Shown here: positions 1 through 10,173 of the stretch, piece after piece
Position numbering within the stretch: position 1 is the first letter of the stretch
Layout: the number at the start of each line of letters is the position of its first letter
Origin: Chara braunii
Taxonomy: Eukaryota; Streptophyta; Charophyceae; Charales; Characeae
DNA length: 27,796 nucleotides
Assembly (NCBI GenBank): GCA_003427395.1
Contig: BFEA01000986.1
Coordinates: 178,572-206,367, forward strand
Direction of reading: 5' to 3'
Notes under the pieces: model-generated
What the model saw: the letters and a program-made list of their open reading frames with translations, nothing else
The model's database searches: none
What the model was told of the DNA's origin: nothing
Translations under genes and position numbers: made by a program

Positions 1-230
1 CCTTCCCAACGGTGTGTGGCAAAAGTCTGGAGTTGTTGTCTCAGTGTTCGTATCTCTGGATGTTCATCAGACTGCGAATGTTGGGTTTTGTGAGGCTGAT
101 CTTGGTGCTCGAGTTGCTGTAGTTGTTGATGAATTTCCATTTCCTGCTTCTGTTTTCTAGCTGCTAGCAATTTAGAATATTCGTGGCGTTTTTTACCCAG
201 ATAGAATAGTCCATTGTTAAACCAGTCTAT
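1..230 (-). pseudogene. LINE ORF2 linker between endonuclease and RT (partial)
   Basis: One minus-strand frame stays open from about 239 to base 1 and has no start codon of its own. It begins with Trp-Phe-Asn-Asn-Gly, followed by a Lys/Arg-rich and then Gln/His-rich helical stretch (for example KKRHEYSKLLAARKQKQEME). This kind of charged linker lies between endonuclease and RT in LINE ORF2 proteins. No catalytic motif is present. It is assigned only by position and continuity with the endonuclease; the protein continues beyond the window. Confidence 0.5.
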
Positions 231-349
231 TGACTGTTGGAAGTGCTGCTTTTGCAAGTGCCAGTACGTCCAACAGTCCGTAATGTAGTTCCGAAAGGTT
301 TTCTATTGTAAGATAGAAGTGTTAAGTTTGTAGAAACCTGGTCCCCAAT

Positions 350-1220
350 CGGGCTTCTTTCAAAAGGATAGGATGACCGTGCGCATTTTGTGATCGAGGC
401 CGGGTACGGGCTTGCAGACAGGATTACTGCTAGAAGCAGGGAGCCCCCCATATCTTCCGAGGTAAGAATTAGGTCGATCCGGGATCTCGTTTGGTTTTCA
501 GTACCAGTCTTCCGTAGACATGAGTAGAATCTAGTATTTGGGTTCAGCTTCCGGAAGGAGTCGAAGACTTTCAGTGACAGACATAGATCGTTTATCATCC
601 TCTCATCCTCCTCCACATACGTCGGGGTTGGGGAGGGCGTCCGCCATCTATCCATCCATCGGTTCGGGGCTGCATTAAAGTCTCCGACAATAATGACTGG
701 GACCCCTTCCGGAATCTGCGCTTTAATGTTCTCCAGGAAGGTTCTTCTCTCGCTTACAATGTTGGGGGCATAGATACATATTATGCATACAATTTCCAGT
801 TCCAGTGTGACCAGGACAGACACCCACCGGCCTTCCTCTTGATCCACCACCCAGTGGACCGGGTCTACCCGGGACTCCTGGGGAATCCAGATGGCCACCC
901 CAGCGCTTCCTGGCCTCGGGGCATGAGCCCTAAAGGCTTTGTACGGCCATATCGTCTTGCGAATACGGTTGTGCTCTGGGGTGTCCATCACGTGTGTTTC
1001 CTGAATATTTACTATATCTGGCCAGTCCCTACCCCCACTCCTCTCATCAAGTCCCAGATTGCATTTTGTTTATCTGATTTACAAGAGGCCAGAACGTTCA
1101 CATTCAAGGAGCGTAGGTCTAGGTCGGCTGCCCTCGTGCATTGGTTCCAGATACTGTCTTTCCCGTACACTGCTCTGACTGGATCTATTTTGCTCGTGTT
1201 GTTCATTGTATCTTCTTAAG
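350..1220 (-). pseudogene. LINE endonuclease domain (APE / EEP fold), frameshifted
   Basis: This is the endonuclease/exonuclease/phosphatase domain that nicks target DNA for target-primed reverse transcription. Family landmarks appear in order on the minus strand: an N-terminal 'LDLRSLNVNVLAS' strand (about 1125), 'DIVNIQETH' with the metal-binding Glu (about 1015-992), 'GVAIWIP' (about 905), 'CIYAPN' (about 780), 'GDFNAAPN' (about 690-665), 'SRIDLILTS' (about 485-460), and a C-terminal 'LDHKMRTVIL' resembling the SDH motif (about 395-370). These lie in at least three frames, so at least two indels are needed to read through. The catalytic residues I can see (Glu of QETH, Asp and Asn of GDFN, Asp of RID, Asp-His of LDH) are retained although the frame is broken. 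Confidence 0.85.
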
Positions 1221-1298
1221 TTTTTTTTATAGGCGGATCCACGGCAGTTGGTCCCAGTCCCAATCCTGGCCCTGTCTAAGGAGGGCACATAAACATCT

Positions 1299-2288
1299 CT
1301 AAACATCCTGTTCAGTCCAGGTATCGCTGTGTCCAATCTTGACCATTTGTAAGTTTAATAGTTGGGCGCGAGTGTACCATCTCATACCTGCCTCCTTGGT
1401 TGGGTCGTATCGTAAGTAAACATCCCTCTGTGCAATTTTGTTGGGGCCTGATAAGATCGAGGTTGTGGCATGTGCCCCTGGCGATAGAGTTTTTGCAATA
1501 TGGGATTCTAATTGCATTTGCAGAATTTCTGCCGCAGCTTCAGCTTGGCTGTTCTGTGGCTCTGCCCAAAAAGACGACCAACCCTGGAGCGTGACGCGCC
1601 CCTGTTTGTTGTTGCTTTCTGGGACCAGGCCCACTTCCCATTTCTCATTTTTCTTCCGGACTGGAATAATCAGCATGGCTTCCTGTGATAACGGCCCTGA
1701 ATCGCGGCCCATCTCGACCAGTTGTCCAAGTTTTCTTTTTCGCACTAGGTCCAACGGTGCGTTCTCATCCGGGTCTGGAGGGTCCGGGCCCGGGGGTGGG
1801 ACTGGTTGTTGCATTTTCGGGGGGTCCCGTGTCCTTTGGTTCTGTTGGTTCTCTGCCTCGGCGCAGCCCCCCTCTTGCTCTGACTCTTCTTTTGTTGCTT
1901 TGTGGGGTGGTTGGAATCTCGCGAAGACGATTGTCATTAATCTGTGCCACGCTTCCGTCCAACTCACCCCAGGTTGCAATCCCTTCTCCAGCACGTTTTT
2001 AAGCGAAGTGCTTGTGTCGAGCATGGGGAATAATTCTAAATATGTCTTATACCATGATTCGTCTGTGAGGGGGCCATGTTTTGCTTTCAAGTTTCCCATT
2101 AGCCACTCTGCAATGGCAACCAGTTTTTGTTCCGTAGGTAGATGTTGTGGCAGCGCCCCTTACTCCTTGTCTTCCAGTTCTTTTCCCGGATCTAAGCCCT
2201 CGGGTGATGTGCTAGCGTTGATCGGGAGAGGGTCTACGTCCATCGGTTCTGAGTCAAAAGCTGCCTGAAAGGGGTCGGCGTCTGTCAT
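1299..2288 (-). pseudogene. LINE middle coding region, unknown fold (266+ codons)
   Basis: A minus-strand frame starts at an ATG (2288, 'MTDADPFQAAFD'). It is acidic and Pro-rich, meets an in-frame TAA near 2158, and continues in the same frame (GALPQHLPTEQKL...) as an open stretch from 2099 to 1299. Visible features are an N-terminal helical part with Trp residues (ESWYKTYLELFP), a low-complexity Pro/Asp linker (PPPGPDPPDPDENAP) and a C-terminal part with 'EKWEVGLVPESNN' and 'GWSSFWAEPQNSQAEAAAEI'. I do not recognise the domain. It lies between the zinc-knuckle protein and the endonuclease, so it is probably the end of ORF1 or the N-terminal extension of ORF2. The C-terminal part runs into the endonuclease with a frame change near 1300. 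Confidence 0.55.
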
Positions 2289-2369
2289 CTGTCCCGCTTG
2301 TGGGTGTCCTTCTGCTGCCCCCTTGCATTGCTCCAAATTCTCCTCCCCCCGCAGCCACCTCCATCCCCC

Positions 2370-3866
2370 TCACCTCCGCCTGTCCCTCCAGTTGTGTCTC
2401 TGATCTCTCTTGTCCCAACTGATTGGGGGGGATGATTGTGATCTCTTGTGTTGTTGCTTCCTCTTTAGTGATCTTTTCCTTTGCCCCCTCGGTCCTGCTC
2501 TATTGTATATGCGCGGGGGGGGGGAGCTGTTTCCTATGGACTTTTGTTCCTTCTGCGTCTTCTTCTTCCGGGATATATTGTCCAGCCGTAGGGCCTGGAG
2601 TGTCTCGGGGGCTGTTTTATCTTCTCGTGTCGGTGCGGGTTCTGTCTGTTGTTTTTGCACCCACATTCCTTTTCCTGTTTTCTTTCCCACCGTTTTCCAG
2701 CCTGCATTTTCCATGTTTCCTTGCAGGGGGGTCGTCTGCATCTCCTGTACCTTCTCCTCCACCGGTGCTGGGGGAGTCCATGTGTTTGGGGGACGCGACC
2801 CCCAATCCGGTTCCCCTGTTCTCTCCCATCTCCATCCAATTACCGTGCCTTCCTTCGTGCGGTCCTCAATGTATACCCATCCCTCGTGTCCTGGGGATGC
2901 GATGGGCAGATGTACTCCGTACTCAGGTGGCCATATGCTTTGCATTTATGGCACCACGGTCTCAGTTTGTGTGTTGTGTGGATCATATACTCTTTTCCCC
3001 CTACTTGGTACGGGATCACGTCGTCCAGGGAGAATGGTTGGCCCTGGGGGAAGTCCAGGGCCAGCAATAAGTAATCATCCCTCTTGGCTACGAAAGAGGG
3101 GAAGGGGTCTATAAATGCGACAACGTCATACATCAACCCGAAGTCATACACAAACGCCGCCTGAATTTCGACTGGGATATGGCGAAATTCTACCCAGTAG
3201 AAGTCTTGCATCAGCTGCTCCCTCCTCTCTTCCGGTCCCACTCTGCGTTGTGGCACCCATTGGTACATCCGAACCTCCGAACGTTCGCAGCGAAGGCGTT
3301 TCCACCCGTCAATCGCGATCTTATCCGATTCATGCATGCACAGGATTGTGAACAGGGTGTTTGAGACCGGTTGGATCAGAAACTGGTCGCGGGCCAAATC
3401 CACACTTTTTTTCAGTGTCTCTGGCCTGTGGCCAATCCATTTAACTTTCGTTGACTGATTTGAAGGCTGCGTCATTGTGGAACACCCAGTTGTTGGCGTG
3501 TTTCGTGTAGATTTTGTCCCGGCATACTATGTCATTCTTGGGGTAGGCCTTAATCACGACTTGCTTTCCACTTTGCGTAACCACTCTAGTTTATGATGGG
3601 CGCAAGAATTTTGTCATGAAGAAAGCCCGTGCTGATGGAAGCCCGTCCAAAGGGATATCGAGATTCCCGGTCCGTGGGCTTCCTTGGCCCCGTTGAATGG
3701 TGAGCGTTTGACCCCGTGGCGGACTTCGGAGTTTGTCTGCCCAGGTAAGCTGCGGCTGGTCACTGCACAGTCCCTGGGCGGGGGAGGGATTCTTCCCCTT
3801 GTGTGATGTTTGCCCCCGAGACTCCATTTCTTTCTCTTCTTCTGTTAAGACCTCTATGTCTTCCAT
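2370..3866 (-). pseudogene. LINE ORF1 nucleic-acid-binding protein (RRM/DUF4283-like plus CCHC), disrupted
   Basis: The N-terminal part (3866-3591) is acidic and carries 'LTWADKLRSP', a signature common near the start of LINE ORF1 proteins. An in-frame TAA at 3591 follows, after which the frame continues (VVTQSGKQVVIKAYPKND) to a TAA near 3440. The next part is read in another frame (3475-2840) and resembles the DUF4283/RRM-like region: 'WVEFRHIPVEIQ', 'DYLLLALDFPQGQP', then a zinc knuckle 'CHKCKAYGHLSTEY' with CX2CX4HX4 spacing. The fourth ligand is Tyr (TAC) where Cys (TGC) is expected. Just after it the coding moves to a third frame (from about 2945) and ends in a basic Arg/Lys-rich tail at 2370. 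The product would bind element RNA. It is non-functional as read. Confidence 0.7.
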
Positions 3867-3950
3867 CTGCTATGTTTCTTTATTCAGACCTTTCGCCCCC
3901 TGTGAGGGAGGCGGGGGGGGCGGAGTTTTCAGGTTCTGATGTGACCATCG

Positions 3951-6675
3951 TTTGAGCCGGAGTTGTTCGCCAGCCAGCTGCCTCATAGCCCCACTGTAGA
4001 ATAGCATCGAGTCCAAACGCTTGTGTGCTCGTTGTAGCCTGTTTTACATCAGGCGATTATAAAAGAAGAGGGGGGTCCGGGGAGAAAAGAAAGGAGGGAA
4101 AACAGAGAGTACCAGGTGAGCTCGAGTGATCGGCAGGATCCGGATAGGTAGCGCCGAGGATCGGAGGTCAAGGGAAAAAAGGAAGGTGAGCACGGTGAAC
4201 CGAGGCGACCCGGACGATCAGCGCGACCTAGTCTCCCCGTCCCTGTTGGTGCACGGGCGGTTACAGGCGGGCTGCGTGAGGTACATGCTGGGCATACACA
4301 TGTTGTCGTGGGAAAGTTGCAGTGGACAATCGCAGGAAGGAGTGGGTTTTCAGAGAGCGCACTTGGACGATGACCCGTCCTGGCACGTATGGGGGAAATG
4401 CACGAAGTGTTGAAGGGACGAAGCAACTGGTGTTCATCTGAGTGAACGAGTTCTCAGTGGATGTACCTAGACGATCATGTGTCCAGGTGCATACGGGGAA
4501 CGTGCCAGCACTCCTCATGCACTGCACAGGCCCTCTTCGAGAGTTCGCTACAAGAGATAATCGAAAAGAAGCGTAGAAAGATCGACTGGCTCATAGAAAG
4601 TCTTACTTTCTGAGCTCGTTGCAGGGCTACTTTCCTGAGTCAGTGCAGGAGCGCACTGTAACCGCCCCGCAGCGATCGGTCAAATGAGCAAGTACGCGCG
4701 GGTGAAAGCTTGTACTTCGAAAGTCTGTTGGGGCTTCTCTTCAAGAGCTGTTGTGGAAGACTCCAGGAAGAGAACGGGGAGAAGCAAGGTGAACAACACG
4801 AACCAGGTGGCTATTGCTAGAAGGCAATAGGCTGGCGAACTGCAATGGCGGAGTGAGCTCGCTGGTTCTCGCCGACCGCACTTAGTAGGGTCACACGAAG
4901 CGAGCGACAATAGGGACAGCTCACGTGAGAGGGCGAGCACTGGGTAAACGGGAAGAAGGCGACGAACTGACTACGACACTCACGATGTCAGGTGGCTGTT
5001 GGCGGGCGGAGTATGATGGAAGGCGAAAGAGGGCGACGCAGTTCGCGCGTTCTTGTGGGTTGTTGCACAAATCACAGGTTAACAAACGGGGTGACTTGGG
5101 CTTTCTGAACTGATCGACTACGTTGTGGTCACACAGTGGCGACACCGGACAGTACAGATATTTTGTGAACAATGGTGGGGACGATGAAAGAGAAGCGAAC
5201 GATGGAAGAGAGAGGAGGGGGAATACGAGAGATAATCTTGGTGTAGTGGTGGATAGGAGTATCGATTATCTGTGTCGATCGACGGAGTCACGAGATGTAC
5301 AAAGAAAGAAAGGCCTGAGAGAAACATCGTGACTGCTTGCTCGACAAACTGAACGATAGGGACGAGAGAGCGACCAAGGGGGTACGCGGCAGACTGTGAG
5401 TGTTCAGGGAAGATCAGAGTGGGCTGACCAGTTGCATCCGCGCTCATGAACTCAAAGAGTTTCGGTAATCACGTGCAGCGTTACCCCTCGTGAAGAGCTT
5501 TGAGCGAGAGAGTCTTGAGGGGGTGAGTAAGAAGAACGAGTAATCGAAGTAGTCTGACTAGTTACGGTCGCGCTCCCGAACTTGAAGGCGTTCGGTAATC
5601 ATGTGGGCGTAACCGCTTGTGATGGGCCTTGGAAGAGAGGGCTTGCACGAAGAAATAGCAAAAAGGTAAACGGAGTGGCCAAAAAGAAGTGGCCTGGGCA
5701 TTCATGTCTAACAAGCAAGAAAAGGGCAGGGTGAATACTTGGAGCGGGGTACCATGACGCTCACAGTTCGTTGTAGCCAGGCAATGTCGAGAGCTCGACG
5801 ACCATCTGCGAGGGCAAGGATGAGCACTGACCTTATCTGGGAAAAATTAAGTCGTTCGGTTTCCACTTCGTTGAAAAAGTCACAGGGACAGAGGGAAAGA
5901 GAGTCAGTCTACAGGTGCTTCTATGGTTCGTGTGCCAGATTGCTCGCGCGGCCACTTCAGTGAATGAACCAGCCTGCATTGGACAAGATCCTCAAGTGCT
6001 CAGCGGGACGTACTATCTCAAGCTCCTTATATCGATTGTCAGTGAGATCGAGAAGAAACGCAACAGCTCCCACAGTCCGAACTGGTTCGATACAGCTTTA
6101 TCGAGAAGAGCAGGAACGAGCATGGGACACGATCCGTATTCTCGATTAAGATTCATTCACAGACTTTTCATCAGGGTATAGAGCACTCCAAGCGGGACAA
6201 GGAAGTTCGACTGTCCCCTCGGTGGGTCGAACTCTCATGTAGACACCACACAGACACTCACACTGAGAGGTAAAGAGAGAGAGAGAGGTGTCCGATTTTG
6301 TTGCTGGATGGGCCAATATCTGTTTTTGGTCGGTATCATACACATTCTGACCTCCGTCACACTGAAACCAGAAACCCCTCTTACCTGTTTGCCTTCGATT
6401 ATTATGAGTCATTTATGTTGCTTGTGCTATTCCTACCTTATAAAGGGGAATCTCGACCTTTCCAAGGGTAAAGAAAAAGATCTGCATTGGGGCTTTGGAA
6501 ACCTGAGAACTGTCTGAAGTGTTAGCTGAAGGGAGCTTCGAGAATTAGCCCCAGTACTGTAACTGAATGCTCTCTTGAATTTTTTTGTATTCTTGCTCGT
6601 TTGAACGGGGAGATAAGTCGATCGAGATCGAACTTCCGAGTGGGGGCGTGACGGGCCAACTAACTCCCTTGTTGC
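3951..6675. other. Non-coding tract without recognisable genes
   Basis: About 2.7 kb of moderately GC-rich, purine-skewed DNA (many 'gagaga', 'gaagag' and 'cgag' strings). Short open frames on both strands are low-complexity and overlap one another with no domain signature. The only structure I see is the diverged tandem duplication at 5419-5651 and minor hairpins. It may be the decayed leader or LTR of an old element, but I cannot show that. Confidence 0.5.
5419..5651. repeat. Diverged tandem duplication, period about 130 bp
   Basis: Two neighbouring blocks start at 5419 and 5549. They share the same order of short matches: 'ctgac.agtt', 'cgcgctc..gaact', 'ttcggtaatca.gtg', a 'gtaaccgcttgtga'-like stretch and a final 'gagaga/gagagg..ctt' stretch. 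Identity by eye is roughly two thirds with a few indels. This is an old duplication in otherwise featureless DNA. Confidence 0.6.
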
Positions 6676-6740
6676 GTTGTTAAGGACCCCTGAAGCGGGC
6701 GCGGCGGGTGAAAGACGCCGTAGCTCCGGGCTTTAACAAC
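6676..6740. other. GC-rich multi-stem hairpin
   Basis: The 65-nt segment folds on itself. The outer arm GTTGTTAAGG (6676-6685) plus CCC pairs with GGG plus CTTTAACAAC (ending at 6740); this gives about 13 pairs with one bulged A (6686) and one G-T pair. Inside is a short AGC/GCT helix (6694-6696 with 6723-6725) and a CGGCG/CGCCG helix (6702-6706 with 6716-6720) closing a purine loop. Function is unknown; it could be a structured part of an element transcript. Confidence 0.5.
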
Positions 6741-6980
6741 TCACCAAGCTTCCCTTCTCGGGTCTCCTGACAAGAGAGGCGTCGTTGCCAAGGAGGGGAC
6801 AACACCCCAGGGCCTCGGCCTTCCCTTTTAGAAAAGGGGTGCATCAGGCTGTGACTTGGTTAGGTTGTACTACTAAACTTTTTGTTTTGACTTTGATATA
6901 ATTTTGCGGCAAAGAAAATTAGTTTTGTTTTGATCCTTTTTGTAAATTACTCGAGAAATCAAAGTTCTTTTCTGTCATAC

Positions 6981-7258
6981 TCTGTATTATTTTTCCCGAC
7001 CCTAGTGGGGTGGGGAAACTCTGTCGAGATTTTTCGGAATTAAATTCTAATTCAGTTACATTCTGTTATTATTTTTCCCGACCCCTAGTGGGGTGGGGAA
7101 ACTCGGTCGAAATTTTTCGGAATTAAATCCTGATTTAGTTGCGTTCTGTTATTGTTTTTCCCGACCCCTAGTGGGGTGAGGAAACTCTGTCAATTTTTTT
7201 TGGGATTAATTCTTGATTCTGTTGCGTTCTTATTTTTCCCGACCCCCTTTAAGCTAGT
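6981..7258. repeat. Tandem repeat, about 82 bp, 3.3 copies, each with a hairpin
   Basis: Copies begin at 6981, 7062, 7145 and 7228 (spacings 81, 83, 83); the last is truncated. Each starts 'tctgt.att.tttttcccgacc', followed by 'cctagtggggtggggaaactc' cut into C-rich and G-rich arms, then 'ttttt.gg.attaa.t'. In full copies the arm CCCGACCCC pairs with GGGGTGGGG around a TAGT loop (8 pairs and one G-G mismatch). The fourth copy keeps only the C-rich arm. Confidence 0.8.
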
Positions 7259-7670
7259 AAAATTTTTCGATTAAGGGGGAAATCGGTACTGACTTCTCCG
7301 ACTCTTGTCAGAAATTTTGAGAAATTATTTAAGTTGTTTGAAGGCACGGAGAATATTTAAATATTGTATATTATCTTGAACAAAATATTAAAAATTGTTT
7401 GAAAATCATTTAGAATTTTCTAAAATATAATAAAATACCTAAATATTAAATAATATGATTTATGTTTGATAAATTGTTAAATATCGATTAAAAATCGTTA
7501 AATTGTTTTTGAAAAATAAAGAAAAAGATTAAAACATTGTATATTATTTGGAATTAATTGTTAATAATCATTTAAAAATCATTTAAAATTATGAAAATAT
7601 ATATCAAACCCCCCTATATATTAGTGGGCATATATAGGGGGTTTTAATATATTTTTCAGAATTTTAGATG
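7259..7670. other. AT-rich tract containing a palindrome
   Basis: About 400 bp of very AT-rich DNA rich in 'aaatatt' and 'ttaaaaatc' strings, with no open frame. Near its right end is an imperfect inverted repeat: CAAACCCCCCTATATA (7605-7620) against TATATAGGGGGTTTTA (7631-7646), separated by the 10-nt spacer ttagtgggca. The tract ends where the 50-bp tandem repeats begin. It may be the 3' part of an LTR. Confidence 0.6.
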
Positions 7671-7789
7671 AGGACTTTGGCGCTCCACAGATCGCAAGGG
7701 CTAGTTCAGCCTGCGATAGGAGGACTTTGGCGCTCCACAGATCGCAAGGGCTAGGTCAGCCTGCGATAGGACTTTGGCGCTCCACAGAC
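7671..7789. repeat. Tandem repeat, 50/47 bp, about 2.4 copies
   Basis: Units start at 7671, 7721 and 7768 and read 'aggactttggcgctccacag' then 'atcgcaagggcta.gtcagc' then 'ctgcgata'. Identity between the first two is nearly complete, so the duplication is recent. 'tttggcgctcc' is similar to the TTTGGCGCC-type sequence at primer-binding sites of some plant LTR elements (from memory). Position fits too: AT-rich DNA on one side and coding DNA on the other. The PBS reading is inference. Confidence 0.8.
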
Positions 7790-7797
7790 CCTGTAGG

Positions 7798-8910
7798 ACT
7801 TGTGGAGTTTGTACGGTCGTACTCGACGCTCCCGTTCTACGCGGTAGGAGCGTTCCCTCGCACTGTGTTTGAGAGGGCTCTCCATATGGCGACCAATTTC
7901 TTGGGAGGAGTCGCTACCATGTTCGGCGACGAGCCGTATTGGCTTGACTCTGGGCTCGTAGGGATTGCAGAATCGGAGAGGTATTACGAGGACCTCAAGC
8001 CTGAGCGGGAACAGTTGGATGAGGAGTGGATAGAAGATGACTTGGACCGATGGGAGCAGGACGACGATGGGCGATGGATCCTTATAGAGCCGGATTTGGA
8101 CTTTGTGGAGCTTTTTCTCGAGGGTGGAGAGGATCAGGAGTCAGCGGGCGTCATTCAGTGGCCTCGGATAGGGATTGATCTCCGAGGGAGTCTCGAGGGT
8201 TGTACCGAGGCATAGAGAGGGCAGTCGGGCGTGAGGTGGTAACGATGATAGGCGAGGTGAGAGGACTGGTTGGATGGTGGAGGCAGACACGAGAGCTGAA
8301 CTCCCGGTCAAGGACCTATGGTGGCCTAGACCGCTTGAGATTGTTGCGACTGACAGGGTGGAGTTCGACCTACCCGCCAAGAGCGTCGATTGCTCAGGGC
8401 TTCAAGGCAGGTGGAGATCGATACTACTAGCCCCTACGGTTTCGCTGTGGACGTACGTGAGAGAGACTTTCGAGAGAGACAGCCAAAAGTGGCGTGTGCG
8501 AGGAACGAGTGTAGAGATGATCGGGCACCTCTATTACGAGAACTCGATCAGAGCCACAGTTTACTTCGAGGGACTGATGCACGACCACTGACTTTAGGAG
8601 TGAGGCGAGGGCCATCTTGTTGGGCCAGGCTGACGATGTGAGTGAGGAGATTAGGAGATCAGAGGGCACAATCAGGTCTGTGGAGACGCGCTTCCAGATA
8701 GGGGGTGCCATTCCGTTCCCTAGCAGTCCGTTGCGGGTGATGATTTCGGTTTTCGTAGTCGAGGAGCTCTGGAGCTTGGGCCATGTTGCCGAGACATACT
8801 TTGCTGCTCTCGAGTTGGATGGCCTGGCTCGCAGGCCAGTGGACCGTCAGTGGGTAGCTTACGCACAGTTTGCTGCGGGACCTCTCACGGGGGAGAGGGG
8901 GCTCCAACTG
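7798..8910 (+). pseudogene. Unrecognised protein family, module A of a tandem pair
   Basis: Coding resemblance starts near 7798 ('GLVEFVRSYS') and runs in one frame to a stop at 8213. It includes 'ERALHMATNFLGGVATMFG', 'AESERYYEDLKPERE', a strongly acidic stretch (DEEWIEDDLDRWEQDDDG) and 'QWPRIGIDL'. Two frame changes (about 8200 and 8290) lead into 'PLEIVATDRVEFDLP' and 'LLAPTVSLWTYV', with a stop at 8591. A third frame carries 'SEARAILLGQADDVSEEIRR' and 'FVVEELWSLGHVAETYFAAL'. I recognise no known domain. The case for real coding descent is that module B repeats the same motifs in the same order in different codons. It follows PBS-like repeats, so it may be the gag-like part of an LTR element. 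Confidence 0.55.
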
Positions 8911-9860
8911 ATAGAGTTCATCCGAGTGTTAGCACCGTCCTGGTACTGCGGGTCGACCAAGCCCGATCAGCCCCCGAAGTTTTTTGCAGGCCTTTGAGAG
9001 AGAGCTTCAGAGGCCCCCCGATTATCTGGAGTTGTAGGCCAGCTCCTGAGCGAGGCTCGTCTAAGGGGGTATGCTCCTCTCATTCCTGCCTGGGAAGTCG
9101 AGGAGCATTATCGCCGGATCTATCCTGGTAGAGACTTGGGCTGGTATGCCGAGGATAGAGAGTGGGATGACCTCGAGGACGTAGAGCAGTGGGGAGATTT
9201 GGACCCCGGCTGGGGCGGCATAGATCTTGACGATCACGATGTGGGGCGACGTGGTGACGACAAGGGCTATGTGGACGGAGTAGAGCCTGACGCGGACGGT
9301 TGGGGACACCTTCGTTGGGCAGAGGGCCAAGAGCACGTTCCCTGGGGACGGGAACCAGAGGCCCGTGTGGATGTTAACATGACGGACGCAGGGGAGGGGC
9401 AATGGCCTAGAGTTGGTGTGCACCTTTAGGCTTAACAGGCCTATGGACCAGAGATGCGGGATGAGTCCAGTGTCTGGTGGGCCTATCTTTTGATCAAAGA
9501 GTTTGGGGCGTACAAGGCCAAACCGCTACGAGGGCCTAGAGAGTCAGCGCTAGGGTACGATGTACAAATACCCATACGCCTAGAGCACGATGGTACAAGA
9601 CCAATAAAGCACAGCCGGATCTGGATAGCTCCTGAGGTCTACCTCTGGATTACGTACGTGGAGAGTCGAGGCACAGGAGGGTTGCCTCGGACGAAGCTTA
9701 TAGGTAACCTCATCTTTGGGGAGGTGCTCGACTGAGATATTGGGTTGACTTCAGTAGGAGTTAGCAGGAGGTTATGGCAGCTGGAGTCCTTAGCGCGGGC
9801 TATATTGGACCATAAGCGAGTTCGAGAGGTGAGTGGGCGGTCTACGTCGACGGTTATAGG
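8911..9860 (+). pseudogene. Unrecognised protein family, module B of a tandem pair
   Basis: This repeats the motif order of module A. 'LIEFIRVLAPSWY' (8908) matches 'LVEFVRSYSTLPFY'; 'WEVEEHYRRIYPGRD' matches 'AESERYYEDLKPERE'. An acidic run 'REWDDLEDVEQWGDLD' is followed by 'QWPRVGVHL' (to 9428, matching QWPRIGIDL). Next comes 'GPRESALGYDVQIPIRLE' and 'IWIAPEVYLWITYV' (about 9626-9660, matching LLAPTVSLWTYV), then 'ESLARAILDHKRVREVSG' (about 9784, matching SEARAILLGQADDVSEE). Stops at 8997, 9429, 9735 and about 9882 interrupt it. Spacing between matched motifs is 1.1-1.2 kb. No function can be assigned. Confidence 0.55.
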
Positions 9861-10173
9861 GCCTCCAGCCGAGAGACTTTAACCGATAGGGAACAGGAGG
9901 TGGGTCTTACCTGACTTTATGATAGATAGAGTTTACGGGCGGGGTAGGCCGTTTAGCGAGAGCCGCTGAGTGGACCTTCACGGCCCTCGGGAGAGGACTT
10001 GAGACGCAGTATACAGGCGCCCTTGTCGGTGGTGAATGCTCGTGTAGTGTATTCTTCGTGCCTTACTAAGGCCGAAGGCGCGCTTTAGGGATTGCCTGTA
10101 TCGCTCTGATGTTATATGCACCACCAGAACCATTCCTAAGAGTCCAAGCCATTACTCGCTGACTTAGAGAATC

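Larger units (their letters stand above)
1..3950 (-). mobile_element. Decayed APE-type LINE (non-LTR retrotransposon), 3' part off the left edge
   Basis: Read on the minus strand, this segment runs from an ORF1-like region (3866-2370), through a middle coding region (2288-1299), to an apurinic-type endonuclease (1220-350) and an endonuclease-RT linker that is still open at base 1. That order matches L1-like LINEs, whose reverse transcriptase follows the endonuclease; here it would lie left of the window. Several frameshifts and in-frame stops break the reading frames, so this is a dead copy. The 5' boundary near 3870-3950 is approximate: coding resemblance stops there and I see no clear target duplication. 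The L1-like assignment rests on domain order, because the RT needed to place the clade is absent. Confidence 0.8.

Noticed and set aside
2410-3114. Long plus-strand open frames opposite the LINE ORF1
   Set aside because: They are Ser/Phe/Cys-rich mirror images of the minus-strand coding sequence, which has clear LINE motifs.
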